In this document: in pieces, positions 56,230 through 64,000 of the stretch | Position numbering within the stretch: position 1 is the stretch's first letter | Layout of the letters: each line of letters opens with the position of its first letter | DNA from: Mycoavidus cysteinexigens | GTDB taxonomy: Bacteria; Pseudomonadota; Gammaproteobacteria; Burkholderiales; Burkholderiaceae | Length of the DNA: 64,000 bases | Assembly (NCBI RefSeq): GCF_003966915.1 | Contig: NZ_AP018150.1 | Location: 682,001-746,000, forward strand | Direction: 5' to 3' | Program-made: the position numbers and the translations under genes | Notes under the pieces: model-generated | Database searches by the model: none | Seen by the model: only the letters and a program-made list of their open reading frames with translations | Told to the model about the DNA's origin: nothing

Positions 56230-56823
56230 GTGAGTGAAAAAGACATCGACCAGGCTTTGGTCGAGCGTATATACAAAGGCGATGCGGCTGCATTTGAGAT
56301 ACTGGTTACCAAATACCAACGCCGCATCATTCGATTAATTGGTCGGTTTGTGTACGATAGCGCCGAAGTCGAAGATATAGCGCAAGATGCATTTATCAAA
56401 GCCTATCGGGCTTTGCCACAGTTTCGTGGAGACTGCGCTTTTTATACTTGGCTCTACCGAATTGCCATCAACACCGCAAAAAATCACTTGGCGACCCACA
56501 GCCGACGTACCTTAATTGGCGTGGACATTATTGAAATCGAAAGTTTGGAATGTGCGGAATGTCTGAGAGACATCAACACACCTGAATCTTTATTGATGAG
56601 CAAACAAGTGGCGCAAACGGTGAATGCAGAGATGGCGATTTTACCGCCCACCTTACGCACGGCATTTAGCCTGCGCGAACTCGAGGGGCTCAGCTACGAA
56701 GAAATTTCAGTGGCGATGAAATGCCCGATTGGCACGGTGCGCTCAAGGATTTTTCGGGCGCGTGAAGCGATTGCCGCTAAATTACGTCCTTTACTCGATA
56801 CCCCAGAAAATAAACGCTGGTAG
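56230..56823 (+). CDS. rpoE: RNA polymerase sigma factor RpoE (ECF family)
   Basis: Envelope-stress sigma factor, 197 aa, GTG start after CTAGG. Region 2 (GDAAAFEILVTKYQRRIIRL, YDSAEVEDIAQDAFIKAYRA) and region 4 (LRELEGLSYEEISVAMKCPI, GTVRSRIFRAREAIAAKLRP) are intact. The usual downstream genes rseA (anti-sigma factor) and rseB are missing; mucD follows after 69 nt. Confidence 0.95.
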   Translation: MSEKDIDQALVERIYKGDAAAFEILVTKYQRRIIRLIGRFVYDSAEVEDIAQDAFIKAYRALPQFRGDCAFYTWLYRIAINTAKNHLATHSRRTLIGVDIIEIESLECAECLRDINTPESLLMSKQVAQTVNAEMAILPPTLRTAFSLRELEGLSYEEISVAMKCPIGTVRSRIFRAREAIAAKLRPLLDTPENKRW

Positions 56824-56892
56824 GCTCGCGCAGCATTTATTTAATACGGTAGACTTATAGCTGTACTTTCAACTTGCAGCTTATTGACTACT

Positions 56893-58401
56893 ATGAGCCA
56901 TTTTTCGACACACCATTTGTTTCGCTTATTTAGCCCACTATGGATCGGGGTTGCCGCGGCTTTTGCGCCATTTCCTAGCGCGCTGGCAGATGAGTTGCCG
57001 GCTCCTGCGCCGGTTGTAAGCCTACCGGATTTTACCGGGCTCATCGATAAAGTAGGGCCGGCTGTAGTGAACATCCGCACCACTGGGCGGATCCCTTTTA
57101 ACAGTAGCGCAATCGAATTGCCGCCCGGCATGGACAACTCTGAAATGTTGGATTTTCTCCAACGTTTCTTTGGTTTCTCGCTACCGCAGCAACGTCCTGC
57201 GCCGCGTTCTGAGCAAACGCCAGAAGACGAAAGTGTGCCTGATGCAGGCATGGAACGGAGTAATGGCGTCGGCTCGGGCTTCGTGATTTCAGCCGATGGC
57301 TATGTCATGACCAATACGCACGTGGTGTATGACGCAGACAGTATCTATGTGTCACTGCCGGATAAACGCGAATTTAAAGCTAAGCTCATCGGTGCTGATA
57401 AGCGCACGGATGTTGCCTTACTGAAAATCGAAGCAAAAAATCTGCCGCTTGTGACGCTCGGCGATTCAAGCAAACTACGCGTGGGCGAATGGGTGGTTGC
57501 GATTGGCTCGCCATTTGGTTTTGAGAATACCTTGACAGCGGGCATTGTCAGCGCAAAAGGGCGCAATACCGGTGACTATTTGCCGTTCATTCAAACCGAT
57601 GTCGCCGTCAATCCAGGCAACTCGGGCGGCCCGCTGCTGAATTTGCGCGGCGAAGTGGTTGGCATTAATTCACAAATTTATAGCCGTACCGGCGGCTTTA
57701 TGGGTATTTCGTTCGCCATTCCAATTGATGAGGCGACGCGTGTCGCTGAGCAACTGAAAGCGACAGGTAAAGTGGCGCGCGGCCGCATTGCCGTAGCGAT
57801 TGGTCAAGTAACTAAAGAAGTTGCCAATTCTTTAGGCCTGCCCCGCGCGCAAGGCGCGTTTGTGAGTAGCGTTGAGGCAAATGGGCCGGCTGACAAAGCC
57901 GGCGTGCAAGCGGGCGACATTATCTTAAGCTTCAATGGCAAAATCATTGAAGAGGCGAGCGATTTACCGCGGCTAGTCGGCGCCACCAAACCTGGAGCGC
58001 GCGTGACAATGACAGTATGGCGCAAAGGGAAAAAACAAGATCTAGTGGTCAGCGTCGCAGAAATGCAACCAGATCGGCCCGCGCGCGCTTTGCTTTCTCA
58101 AGCCAACCCACGCATGCATACGGAAAACTCAATCGGACTGACGGTTAGCAACCTTTCCGAAGCACAATTAAAAGCGCTTAAATTACGGTATGGCGTGCGC
58201 GTTGAGGCAGCGCAAGGCCCTGCCGCGCAGGTTGGCATACGCAGGGGCGATATTGTGCTGCGTATTGGCGCTACGGATATTCAGAATGCGCAGCAACTCG
58301 ATGCCGTAGTGCGTACGCTGGACCCTAAAAAAATGGTCGCTATTTTAGTGCGCCGTGGTGAAAACACGCAATTTGTTCCGTTGCGGCCACGGGTGAAATA
58401 A
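56893..58401 (+). CDS. mucD: Periplasmic serine endoprotease DegP/MucD-like
   Basis: Envelope quality-control protease of 502 aa. N-terminal signal sequence (about 1-33, ending near PSALA), trypsin-like domain with His in MTNTHVVYDAD, Asp in KRTDVALLKIEA and Ser in VNPGNSGGPLLNLRG, then two PDZ domains (AFVSSVEANGPADKAGVQAG and VEAAQGPAAQVGIRRGDIVL). The ATG at 56893 is chosen; a TTG at 56884 is in frame. Sits directly behind rpoE because rseA/rseB are absent. Confidence 0.95.
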   Translation: MSHFSTHHLFRLFSPLWIGVAAAFAPFPSALADELPAPAPVVSLPDFTGLIDKVGPAVVNIRTTGRIPFNSSAIELPPGMDNSEMLDFLQRFFGFSLPQQRPAPRSEQTPEDESVPDAGMERSNGVGSGFVISADGYVMTNTHVVYDADSIYVSLPDKREFKAKLIGADKRTDVALLKIEAKNLPLVTLGDSSKLRVGEWVVAIGSPFGFENTLTAGIVSAKGRNTGDYLPFIQTDVAVNPGNSGGPLLNLRGEVVGINSQIYSRTGGFMGISFAIPIDEATRVAEQLKATGKVARGRIAVAIGQVTKEVANSLGLPRAQGAFVSSVEANGPADKAGVQAGDIILSFNGKIIEEASDLPRLVGATKPGARVTMTVWRKGKKQDLVVSVAEMQPDRPARALLSQANPRMHTENSIGLTVSNLSEAQLKALKLRYGVRVEAAQGPAAQVGIRRGDIVLRIGATDIQNAQQLDAVVRTLDPKKMVAILVRRGENTQFVPLRPRVK

Positions 58402-58743
58402 GCGAGATGGGCTCTATTCGCTAAACTCTTGGTTTTTTTGGTAGGCTGGGCAGGGCCCGAGTCTGCGGCCAAGCGCATTGAAAGATATGCTAAATATCAA
58501 TAGGTCAAAGAATAACTTAGTATCTTTTCAATAGCCTAGGGCGACCACTGCGCAACGCTATCGGTTAGTGCGGTATCTAAGCAGAAGTAAAAATAGCGAG
58601 ATTGCGTTCTGGGCTTTTGATATAGACCTGCCCGTCTTAATTTGGGACAAATGGGCGTTATCCGGTGAAAGTGAAACTTTAATGGATAGTGAATGATGCG
58701 CTCACAGATAGATGAATGTGAGCTATAGGGGAGAATAACTAGC
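58402..58743. other. Intergenic region before the third NLR-like gene
   Basis: 342 nt with no convincing gene. A weak hairpin AGCGA ... TCGCT at 58404-58425, followed 10 nt later by TTTTTTT, may terminate mucD. In Burkholderia lepA usually follows near this point; here an NLR-like gene does. The 3' part should contain that gene's promoter; GGGGAG at 58729 is its ribosome site. Confidence 0.4.
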
Positions 58744-61700
58744 ATGTCGCCGATTAATCCAAGCCAAAGCGCTCAACCTTCCTTATCTTCGTATTTTCCT
58801 CAATTAGCCTCAGCTTTTGCGAATGCGGTACAACCCAATTCAACGGATAGGATTTGTGAGGCAGCAGGGTCAGTCATGCAAATCGACTATGGGTTGATTA
58901 ATATTCCAGTGGTGGGATCACATAACGAAATCACCGTGCATTATCATTCAACGGCTTCAGATGCTCAGTTGTTACGAGAAATTTTGAGGCCGCTGCAAAG
59001 CATAGCCTTACAATCTAATGCCGCTCCACTCGCTAGTCTGGGGATTCAGCGGTTGCAGAAAAGATATTTGGATGGACTGCAGAAAGATGAGGAAATCAAA
59101 GATGCGTTGGCAATGTACGTCGCGCCCGAATGCACTCTAATTACGAATGTAAAGGAATGCTTTAGCCTGGAAGAGAAGGTAAGAGATTTCTTAGCTTCAA
59201 AAGAAAAGAAGGTGCTCCTTTTGTTGGGCGTAGCGGGTTCTGGTAAGTCAACCTTTAATCGGTATTTGGCACGTAGTCTATGGGAAGCATATGACAAGGA
59301 AGCCAATAAATCTGGTCAGACACCCATCCCATTATTTATTCGGCTATCAAACCTGAAAGATCCGAACACCAATCTTATTTCAGAGTACCTAAAAAAAGAG
59401 AAATTTACAGAAGAGCAGGTAGCTGAATTAAAAGAGAATTATCGCTTTATCTTTATTTTAGATGGCTACGATGAGATTAAAGATCGTACTCGCCTGTTCT
59501 ATGTTGAGAATGAACTAGATGAATGGCAAGCCAAAGTAATCGTTACGAGTAGGCCAGAGTATTTAGGAGACCGATATGAACGTCAGTTCCACCCGAAAGG
59601 CCAAGCATATTTGCTTCAAACATATCAACTGGCGCCATTCTCTGATGTGACGATTGAGGAGTATATAAACAAATATAAAAGCTCATATCCAGAATTAGAA
59701 AGGAGTGTCGCGGAGCATGGAGAAATTCTAGAGCGATCTGAAGTCAAAGAGTTAATGCGCAATCCTTTTTTACTCAAATTGGCCTTGGGCGAATTACCAG
59801 CGTTGGCCGAGAGATACAAGAATAGCAGCCAACGTATTACTCGGCTTGCATTATATGACCAATTTGTGGAGAGTTGGTTTGCGCGTTCGCAAGATCGTTT
59901 GAGCGGCATTCGCTTAACTGATGCAGAACAGAAGGCATTTCACTTTCTAAATAAAGCTTTTATTAAGCATGGCACAAAATTCAGTAAGGATTTGGCAATA
60001 GAGATGTATCAAGCTGGATTGGTGCGCGTGGCGTATTCGGAACAGCTTTCCTATGATGAATCTAGCGCAGTGGCACAAGATTGGCGAGATAAATTTTTAA
60101 GTGAAAGTAATGAAAAGATTAAATTATTACGCTTTAATGCACCGCTGATCTGCCGCGATGATCAATATGAGTTTATCCATAAGTCGATTCCAGATTATCT
60201 TGTGGCACGAGCGCTGTGGGAAGAGTTCGACGTTCGTGAAAAAATAGAGCTAACTTCTTGGCTCAATAGATTAAACATCGTGAACGATCCTGCGATATTG
60301 CAGTTTTTAGCTGAGCGTGTGTGGCAAGAGCCGAAGTTAAAAAATTGTCTTCTAAGCGTGGTTGATCAATCTAAAGGAGAGGGCGGTGCTCAGCTTGAAA
60401 GAGGCGCGGCCAATGCGATCACGATTTTGGTCAGAGCAGGAGTGCCGTTTACCAAAGTGGATTTAAAGGGAATCCGGATACCAGGAGCGAATCTGAGTTA
60501 CGGAGTATTTGATTCAGCGCAGTTGCAAAAGGCGGATTTAACAGGGGTCAAACTTGACAAGAGTTGGCTGCGACAGGCGAATTTAAGCGGAGCCCAGATG
60601 GCAAGGGTGCAGTTTGGCGAATGGCCATACCTCCAGGAAGAGGGCGCAGTATTATCCTGCGCATATTCACCGGATGGGGGAGGGCTCGCCACGGGTCTTG
60701 AGAGCGGTAAAATCGGCGTTTATCAGACGTCAAATTGGGAAAAAATTCATACCTTAATTGGCCATACGGCTGAAGTTTTTGGCATTGCATATAACCCGAA
60801 AGGTAATCAGCTTGCCTCGAGTAGTGAAGACGAAACAGTGCGACTGTGGGATGTCAAAATGGGGAGTACGTTGCACATCTTAAGTTTTCACGCGGGTTGG
60901 GGTGCGGTCCTTGCATATAATCCGCAAGGAGATCAGCTTGTCTCTGGTGGTTTCGAGGATAGAGTGCTGTTGTGGGATGTCAAGACAGGCACGGAACTTC
61001 AGACCTTAATCGGCCATGAGACTACAATTTTTAGCGTTGCGTATAACCTGACAGGTGATCAACTTGCTTCTGGCAGTAGCGACATGACGGTGCGACTGTG
61101 GGATGTCAAAACGGGTACTGGGCTTCATATTTTAAGGGGCCATGAGCAAATGGTTATGAGCTTGGCGTATTCGCCACAAGGAGATCAAATTGTCTCGTGC
61201 GATGATAACGGAATAGTGTTTCTATGGGATGTCAAAACGGGCGCTAGACTGTACACCTTAGACGGAAATACGGATGGTATACATAGAGTAATGTACTCGT
61301 TGCAAGGGGATCTTTGGCTTGTCTCAGGTAGTGTTGATGGCACAGTGCGGCCGTGGGATGTCAAAACGGGTGCGTGTCTAAACACATTCAGCGGCCATAT
61401 GGGTATGCTTGTAAGCCTCGCATATAGTCCGATAGGAGATCAGCTTGCTTCAGGCGGTGGTGACGCCACGGTGCGGCTGTGGGATGCCAAAATGGTTGCT
61501 GAGCCTAATGCCTTCGGCGGACATGAAGATATCGTTAGAAGTGTAGTGTATTTGCCGCAAGGAGATCAGCTTGCTTCATGCAGTTTGGACAATACAGTGC
61601 GTTTGTGGGATGTTAAAACGGGCGCTGAACTTAAAACTTTAATCGATTATAAGACTGCTATTTTGGACATTGCGTATCATCCGAAAGGTGATCAATTTGC

Positions 61701-62586
61701 CTTGAGCAGTGCCGATAGTATAGTGTCTTTACGAGATGCCAAAACGGGCGCTGAGCTTAAGGCCTTCAGCGGTCATACGGGTAGTGTTTATAGCATTGCG
61801 TATTCGCCGCAAGGTGATCAACTGGCCTCGTGCGGTGAAGACGGCACAGTGCGACTGTGGGATGCCAAAATGGGCACTGAACTTAAGGTCTTCAGCGGCC
61901 ATACGGGGGATGTTGATAAAGTGGCCTATTCGCCGCAAGGTGATCAACTGGCCTCGTGCGGTAAGGACGGCACAGTGCGGCTGTGGGATATCAAAACGGG
62001 CACTGAACTTCATATCTTAAGCCGCCATACGGAGGATGAGTGCGTTTTTAGCGTAGCCTATTCGCCGAAAGGTGATTCGCTCGCCTCATGCGGTGAGGAC
62101 AAAACAATACATCTATGGGATAGCAAAACGGGTGCTGAAAACTATACTTTGATTGGTCATACGAATACTATTTTTAGCGTAGCGTATTCGCCAAAAGGCG
62201 ATCTGCTCGCTTCGGGCGGTTTCGACACTACAGTACGACTGTGGGAAGTGGAAACGGGCGAGTGTCAGAGGGTGATTCAAGATTGTTCTATGGTAATAAG
62301 CTTAGACTGGAAAGAGGTTTTAGACGGCCAGTATCTAGCAATGGGCGGCATAGATAAGTCAGTTCGGCAGTGGAAAATCAAAAAAGAGGGGGGAGAATAT
62401 AAGGAAACTTTTTGCTGGAGTACAGGACATGACTTCCTGACCGTGGGAGGGGCATTAATAGAAGGGGTAAAAGGGTTAAGCGAAGTTAATGAACGACTAC
62501 TCAAGCAGAGAGGGGCGGTGCAGACTCAAATTACAAGCAAATCTTCGAGCGTGTCAGAAACTTTGTGTGAAGAGGAATTCATCTGA
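58744..62586 (+). CDS. NACHT-WD40 STAND protein (NLR-like), 3' end altered by IS256 insertion
   Basis: 1280 aa. N-terminal motif at about residues 50-68 (GLINIPVVGSHNEITVHYH) is shared with the 45915-49517 protein. NACHT domain: Walker A GVAGSGKST (about 162-170), Walker B FIFILDGYDEI (about 236-246), winged-helix part ending YEFIHKSIPDYLVARAL. A pentapeptide-like spacer (DLKGIRIPGANLSYGVFDSA, WLRQANLSGAQMARVQFGEW) nearly identical to that of the 40008-45527 protein precedes 14 diverged WD40 repeats (about 635-1210; two propellers) and the same C-terminal cap (LIEGVKGLSEVNERLLKQRG). The last 14 residues come from the left end of an IS256 element; before insertion the frame would have run to a TAG at 63950. 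Likely still functional, but unproven. Confidence 0.93.
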   Translation: MSPINPSQSAQPSLSSYFPQLASAFANAVQPNSTDRICEAAGSVMQIDYGLINIPVVGSHNEITVHYHSTASDAQLLREILRPLQSIALQSNAAPLASLGIQRLQKRYLDGLQKDEEIKDALAMYVAPECTLITNVKECFSLEEKVRDFLASKEKKVLLLLGVAGSGKSTFNRYLARSLWEAYDKEANKSGQTPIPLFIRLSNLKDPNTNLISEYLKKEKFTEEQVAELKENYRFIFILDGYDEIKDRTRLFYVENELDEWQAKVIVTSRPEYLGDRYERQFHPKGQAYLLQTYQLAPFSDVTIEEYINKYKSSYPELERSVAEHGEILERSEVKELMRNPFLLKLALGELPALAERYKNSSQRITRLALYDQFVESWFARSQDRLSGIRLTDAEQKAFHFLNKAFIKHGTKFSKDLAIEMYQAGLVRVAYSEQLSYDESSAVAQDWRDKFLSESNEKIKLLRFNAPLICRDDQYEFIHKSIPDYLVARALWEEFDVREKIELTSWLNRLNIVNDPAILQFLAERVWQEPKLKNCLLSVVDQSKGEGGAQLERGAANAITILVRAGVPFTKVDLKGIRIPGANLSYGVFDSAQLQKADLTGVKLDKSWLRQANLSGAQMARVQFGEWPYLQEEGAVLSCAYSPDGGGLATGLESGKIGVYQTSNWEKIHTLIGHTAEVFGIAYNPKGNQLASSSEDETVRLWDVKMGSTLHILSFHAGWGAVLAYNPQGDQLVSGGFEDRVLLWDVKTGTELQTLIGHETTIFSVAYNLTGDQLASGSSDMTVRLWDVKTGTGLHILRGHEQMVMSLAYSPQGDQIVSCDDNGIVFLWDVKTGARLYTLDGNTDGIHRVMYSLQGDLWLVSGSVDGTVRPWDVKTGACLNTFSGHMGMLVSLAYSPIGDQLASGGGDATVRLWDAKMVAEPNAFGGHEDIVRSVVYLPQGDQLASCSLDNTVRLWDVKTGAELKTLIDYKTAILDIAYHPKGDQFALSSADSIVSLRDAKTGAELKAFSGHTGSVYSIAYSPQGDQLASCGEDGTVRLWDAKMGTELKVFSGHTGDVDKVAYSPQGDQLASCGKDGTVRLWDIKTGTELHILSRHTEDECVFSVAYSPKGDSLASCGEDKTIHLWDSKTGAENYTLIGHTNTIFSVAYSPKGDLLASGGFDTTVRLWEVETGECQRVIQDCSMVISLDWKEVLDGQYLAMGGIDKSVRQWKIKKEGGEYKETFCWSTGHDFLTVGGALIEGVKGLSEVNERLLKQRGAVQTQITSKSSSVSETLCEEEFI
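60660..62390 (+). repeat. Fourteen diverged WD40 repeats
   Basis: About 126-nt units around conserved stretches such as AYSPQGDQLASCGEDGTVRL followed by W-D-x-K. They are much less uniform than the array at 40300-41810; several units lack the G-H or W-D signature (for example DYK for GHT near 61640, LRD near 61735). Confidence 0.9.
62539..62546. repeat. Target-site duplication of IS256-family element, left copy
   Basis: AAATCTTC, repeated exactly at 63893-63900 on the other side of the element. Confidence 0.95.
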
Positions 62587-63892
62587 TAATAGAAGTAATA
62601 AAAAAGGAATCCTATGACAAAGTTAGACGAAGGACTATTAGATAAAATCTTAGAAGGAGTAGATCCGTCGAATCCGCAATCGCTATTTACAGAGGCCGGG
62701 TTATTTGGTCAGCTAAAAAAAGCATTAGCAGAGAGAATGCTGCAAGCGGAATTAGACCATCATCTTGCTCAAGAGCGGAATGCGGGAGAAATAAAAAATA
62801 ACTATAAGAATGGGAGTAGCAAGAAGACAGTATTAGCGTCTCAGGACAAGATAGAGTTGAATATACCTCGAGATCGGGAGGGGAATTTTGATCCACAATT
62901 GATAGCGAAGCACCAAAGACGCTTACCTGGGTTCGATGATAAGGTGATTTCCCTGTACGCAAGGGGTTTACCGGTAAGAGAGATCCAAGGGCATCTGACG
63001 GAACTTTATGGTCTAGAAGTCTCGCCAGACCTAATCTCAAAGGTGACCTCAAGCGTAATGGATGAGGTGACTGAATGGCAGAATCGTCCGTTGGAGTCCG
63101 TGTATCCGTTGGTATTTTTTGATGCGCTGCGAGTGAAGATACGGGATGAAGGCAGCGTAAAGAATAAAGCGGTTTACCTGGCGCTAGGTGTAAGATCCGA
63201 TGGCCTGAAAGAAATTTTAGGCATTTGGGTAGAGCAGACTGAAGGGGCAAAATTCTGGCTTAGGGTGATGACAGAGCTCAAAAATCGGGGCGTGACGGAT
63301 ATCTTGATTGCTGTAATAGATGGGCTCAAAGGGTTTCCAGAAGCGATCACAGCCGCTTTCCCGCAAACGCAAATTCAGACCTGTATTGTCCATTTAATAC
63401 GGAATAGCTTGGAGTTTGTGAGCTGGAAAGACCGCAAAGCGGTGGCGGCAGAATTGAAAACGATTTATCGAGCCACGACCGAAGAGGAAGCGGCTCAAGC
63501 GCTTGAAGCCTTTGCCAATGGCCCATGGGGCCTCAAATATCCGCCCATTGCTTCAATTTGGCAACGTCATTGGCAAGAAGTTATTCCATTTTTTGCCTAC
63601 CCCCTGGAGGTTCGTAAAATCATCTATACAACGAATGCCATTGAAAGTCTGCATATGCGCGTGCGTAAGGTGATTAAAAATCGGGGCCATTTCCCTAACG
63701 ACCAAGCCGCTATTAAATTAATTTATTTAGCCTTGCGCAATATCTCTAAGGAGTGGAAAATGCCTCCGATTATATGGCGAGCAGCTAAAATTCAATTTGC
63801 CATCTTATTTGGCGACCGATTTACTGTTTCTTTAGCATGAGACTGTAATTTCTTGGTGAGGCTTCCTCGCACACAAAAATAATGACAGGCTC
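62547..63892 (+). mobile_element. IS256-family insertion sequence, complete, 1346 bp
   Basis: The left inverted repeat at 62547-62578 (GAGCGTGTCAGAAACTTTGT...) pairs imperfectly with the right end at 63862-63892 (on the - strand GAGCCTGTCATTATTTTTGT...). Both share GAGC, TGTCA, TTTGTGTG and AGGAA at corresponding places. It is flanked by the 8-bp direct repeat AAATCTTC, as expected for IS256. It encodes one intact transposase and is inserted in the 3' end of the NACHT-WD40 gene. Confidence 0.93.
62614..63840 (+). CDS. IS256-family transposase
   Basis: 408 aa, intact. Mutator-type (MULE-related) transposase: LKKALAERMLQAELDHHLAQ at the N-terminus, ELNIPRDREGNFDPQLIAKH, the DDE residues in VFFDALRVKIRDEG and AVIDGLKGFPEAI, the QTCIVHLIRNSLEFVSWKDR motif and the Glu in YTTNAIESLHMRVRKVIKNR. 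AAGGAATCCT precedes the ATG. Confidence 0.97.
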   Translation: MTKLDEGLLDKILEGVDPSNPQSLFTEAGLFGQLKKALAERMLQAELDHHLAQERNAGEIKNNYKNGSSKKTVLASQDKIELNIPRDREGNFDPQLIAKHQRRLPGFDDKVISLYARGLPVREIQGHLTELYGLEVSPDLISKVTSSVMDEVTEWQNRPLESVYPLVFFDALRVKIRDEGSVKNKAVYLALGVRSDGLKEILGIWVEQTEGAKFWLRVMTELKNRGVTDILIAVIDGLKGFPEAITAAFPQTQIQTCIVHLIRNSLEFVSWKDRKAVAAELKTIYRATTEEEAAQALEAFANGPWGLKYPPIASIWQRHWQEVIPFFAYPLEVRKIIYTTNAIESLHMRVRKVIKNRGHFPNDQAAIKLIYLALRNISKEWKMPPIIWRAAKIQFAILFGDRFTVSLA

Positions 63893-63900
63893 AAATCTTC
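63893..63900. repeat. Target-site duplication of IS256-family element, right copy
   Basis: AAATCTTC, identical to 62539-62546. Confidence 0.95.
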
Positions 63901-63952
63901 CGATTCGGGAAAATTATTTCAAAACCAGCTGGGCTTAATTAATCTGTCCTAG
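63901..63952 (+). pseudogene. Detached 3' end of the NACHT-WD40 gene
   Basis: Joining the sequence left of the element (to 62546) directly to 63901 keeps the frame open through ...SSDSGKLFQNQLGLINLS to a TAG at 63950-63952. These 17 codons are therefore probably the original C-terminus, now cut off by the IS256 element. Confidence 0.75.
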
Positions 63953-64000
63953 CCGAGACTTAATCTGACGTATATGAATCAGCAGTCTGATTGAACCAAC

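Overview
The window looks like a chromosomal segment of a betaproteobacterium of the family Burkholderiaceae. Evidence is the order rne / rluC / sppA / methyltransferase / maf / yceD / rpmF / plsX-fabH-fabD-fabG-acpP-fabF / rpoE / mucD, which is the usual Burkholderia-type arrangement, plus Burkholderia-like proteins such as the DUF2863 protein. Moderate GC, lost accessory genes (gph and rseA/rseB are absent from their usual places), insertion sequences and large eukaryotic-like repeat proteins suggest a host-associated lineage, possibly an endofungal symbiont of the Mycoavidus/Glomeribacter type. That assignment is inference.

Region 1 (1-20.8 kb) is a type III secretion locus of the Salmonella SPI-2 class. 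On the left, + strand, sit translocon genes in SPI-2 order: sseB-like filament protein, sscA-like chaperone, sseC- and sseD-like pore proteins and an sseE-like protein. Then, on the - strand and read from right to left, come ssaM-sctV-sctN-sctO-sctP-sctQ-(chimeric ORF)-sctR-sctS-sctT-sctU and a lytic transglycosylase. To the right are an ssrA-like hybrid sensor kinase, a convergent ssrB-like regulator, and the + strand operon ssaB-sctC-sctD-ssaE. Needle, inner rod, SctJ, SctK/SctL and gatekeeper genes are not in the window and may lie beyond the left edge. A partial sctR duplication fused to unrelated sequence interrupts the operon between sctQ and sctR.

Region 2 (20.8-25 kb) holds two small cytochromes c, hemA (glutamyl-tRNA reductase) and a Xaa-Pro aminopeptidase. 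Region 3 (25.0-29.5 kb) is a mobile unit: an ISL3-family transposase with inverted ends and passenger genes, including an AbiEii-type nucleotidyltransferase toxin with a small putative antitoxin. Region 4 (29.5-39.9 kb) is housekeeping: a LuxR-type regulator, a DUF2863 protein, RNase E with a long Pro-Gln repeat, RluC, a coiled-coil DUF1640 protein, SppA, a methyltransferase, Maf and YceD.

Region 5 (40.0-49.6 kb) separates yceD from rpmF, which are normally adjacent. It carries two divergent giant STAND/NLR-like proteins: a TPR-NACHT-WD40 protein with twelve nearly identical 126-bp WD40 units, and a TPR-NACHT-HEAT-like protein. Region 6 (49.7-58.4 kb) is rpmF, the fatty-acid synthesis cluster, rpoE and mucD. 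Region 7 (58.7-64 kb) has a third NLR-like protein (NACHT-WD40, 14 repeats) whose 3' end is interrupted by an IS256-family element with a clear 8-bp target duplication.

The most interesting material is the set of three NLR-like proteins. They share interchangeable modules. Two of them carry the same short Gly/Asn/His motif before the NACHT domain, which resembles amyloid-type signalling motifs. The WD40 array of the first has the concerted-evolution, variable-surface pattern known from fungal HET-type NLRs.
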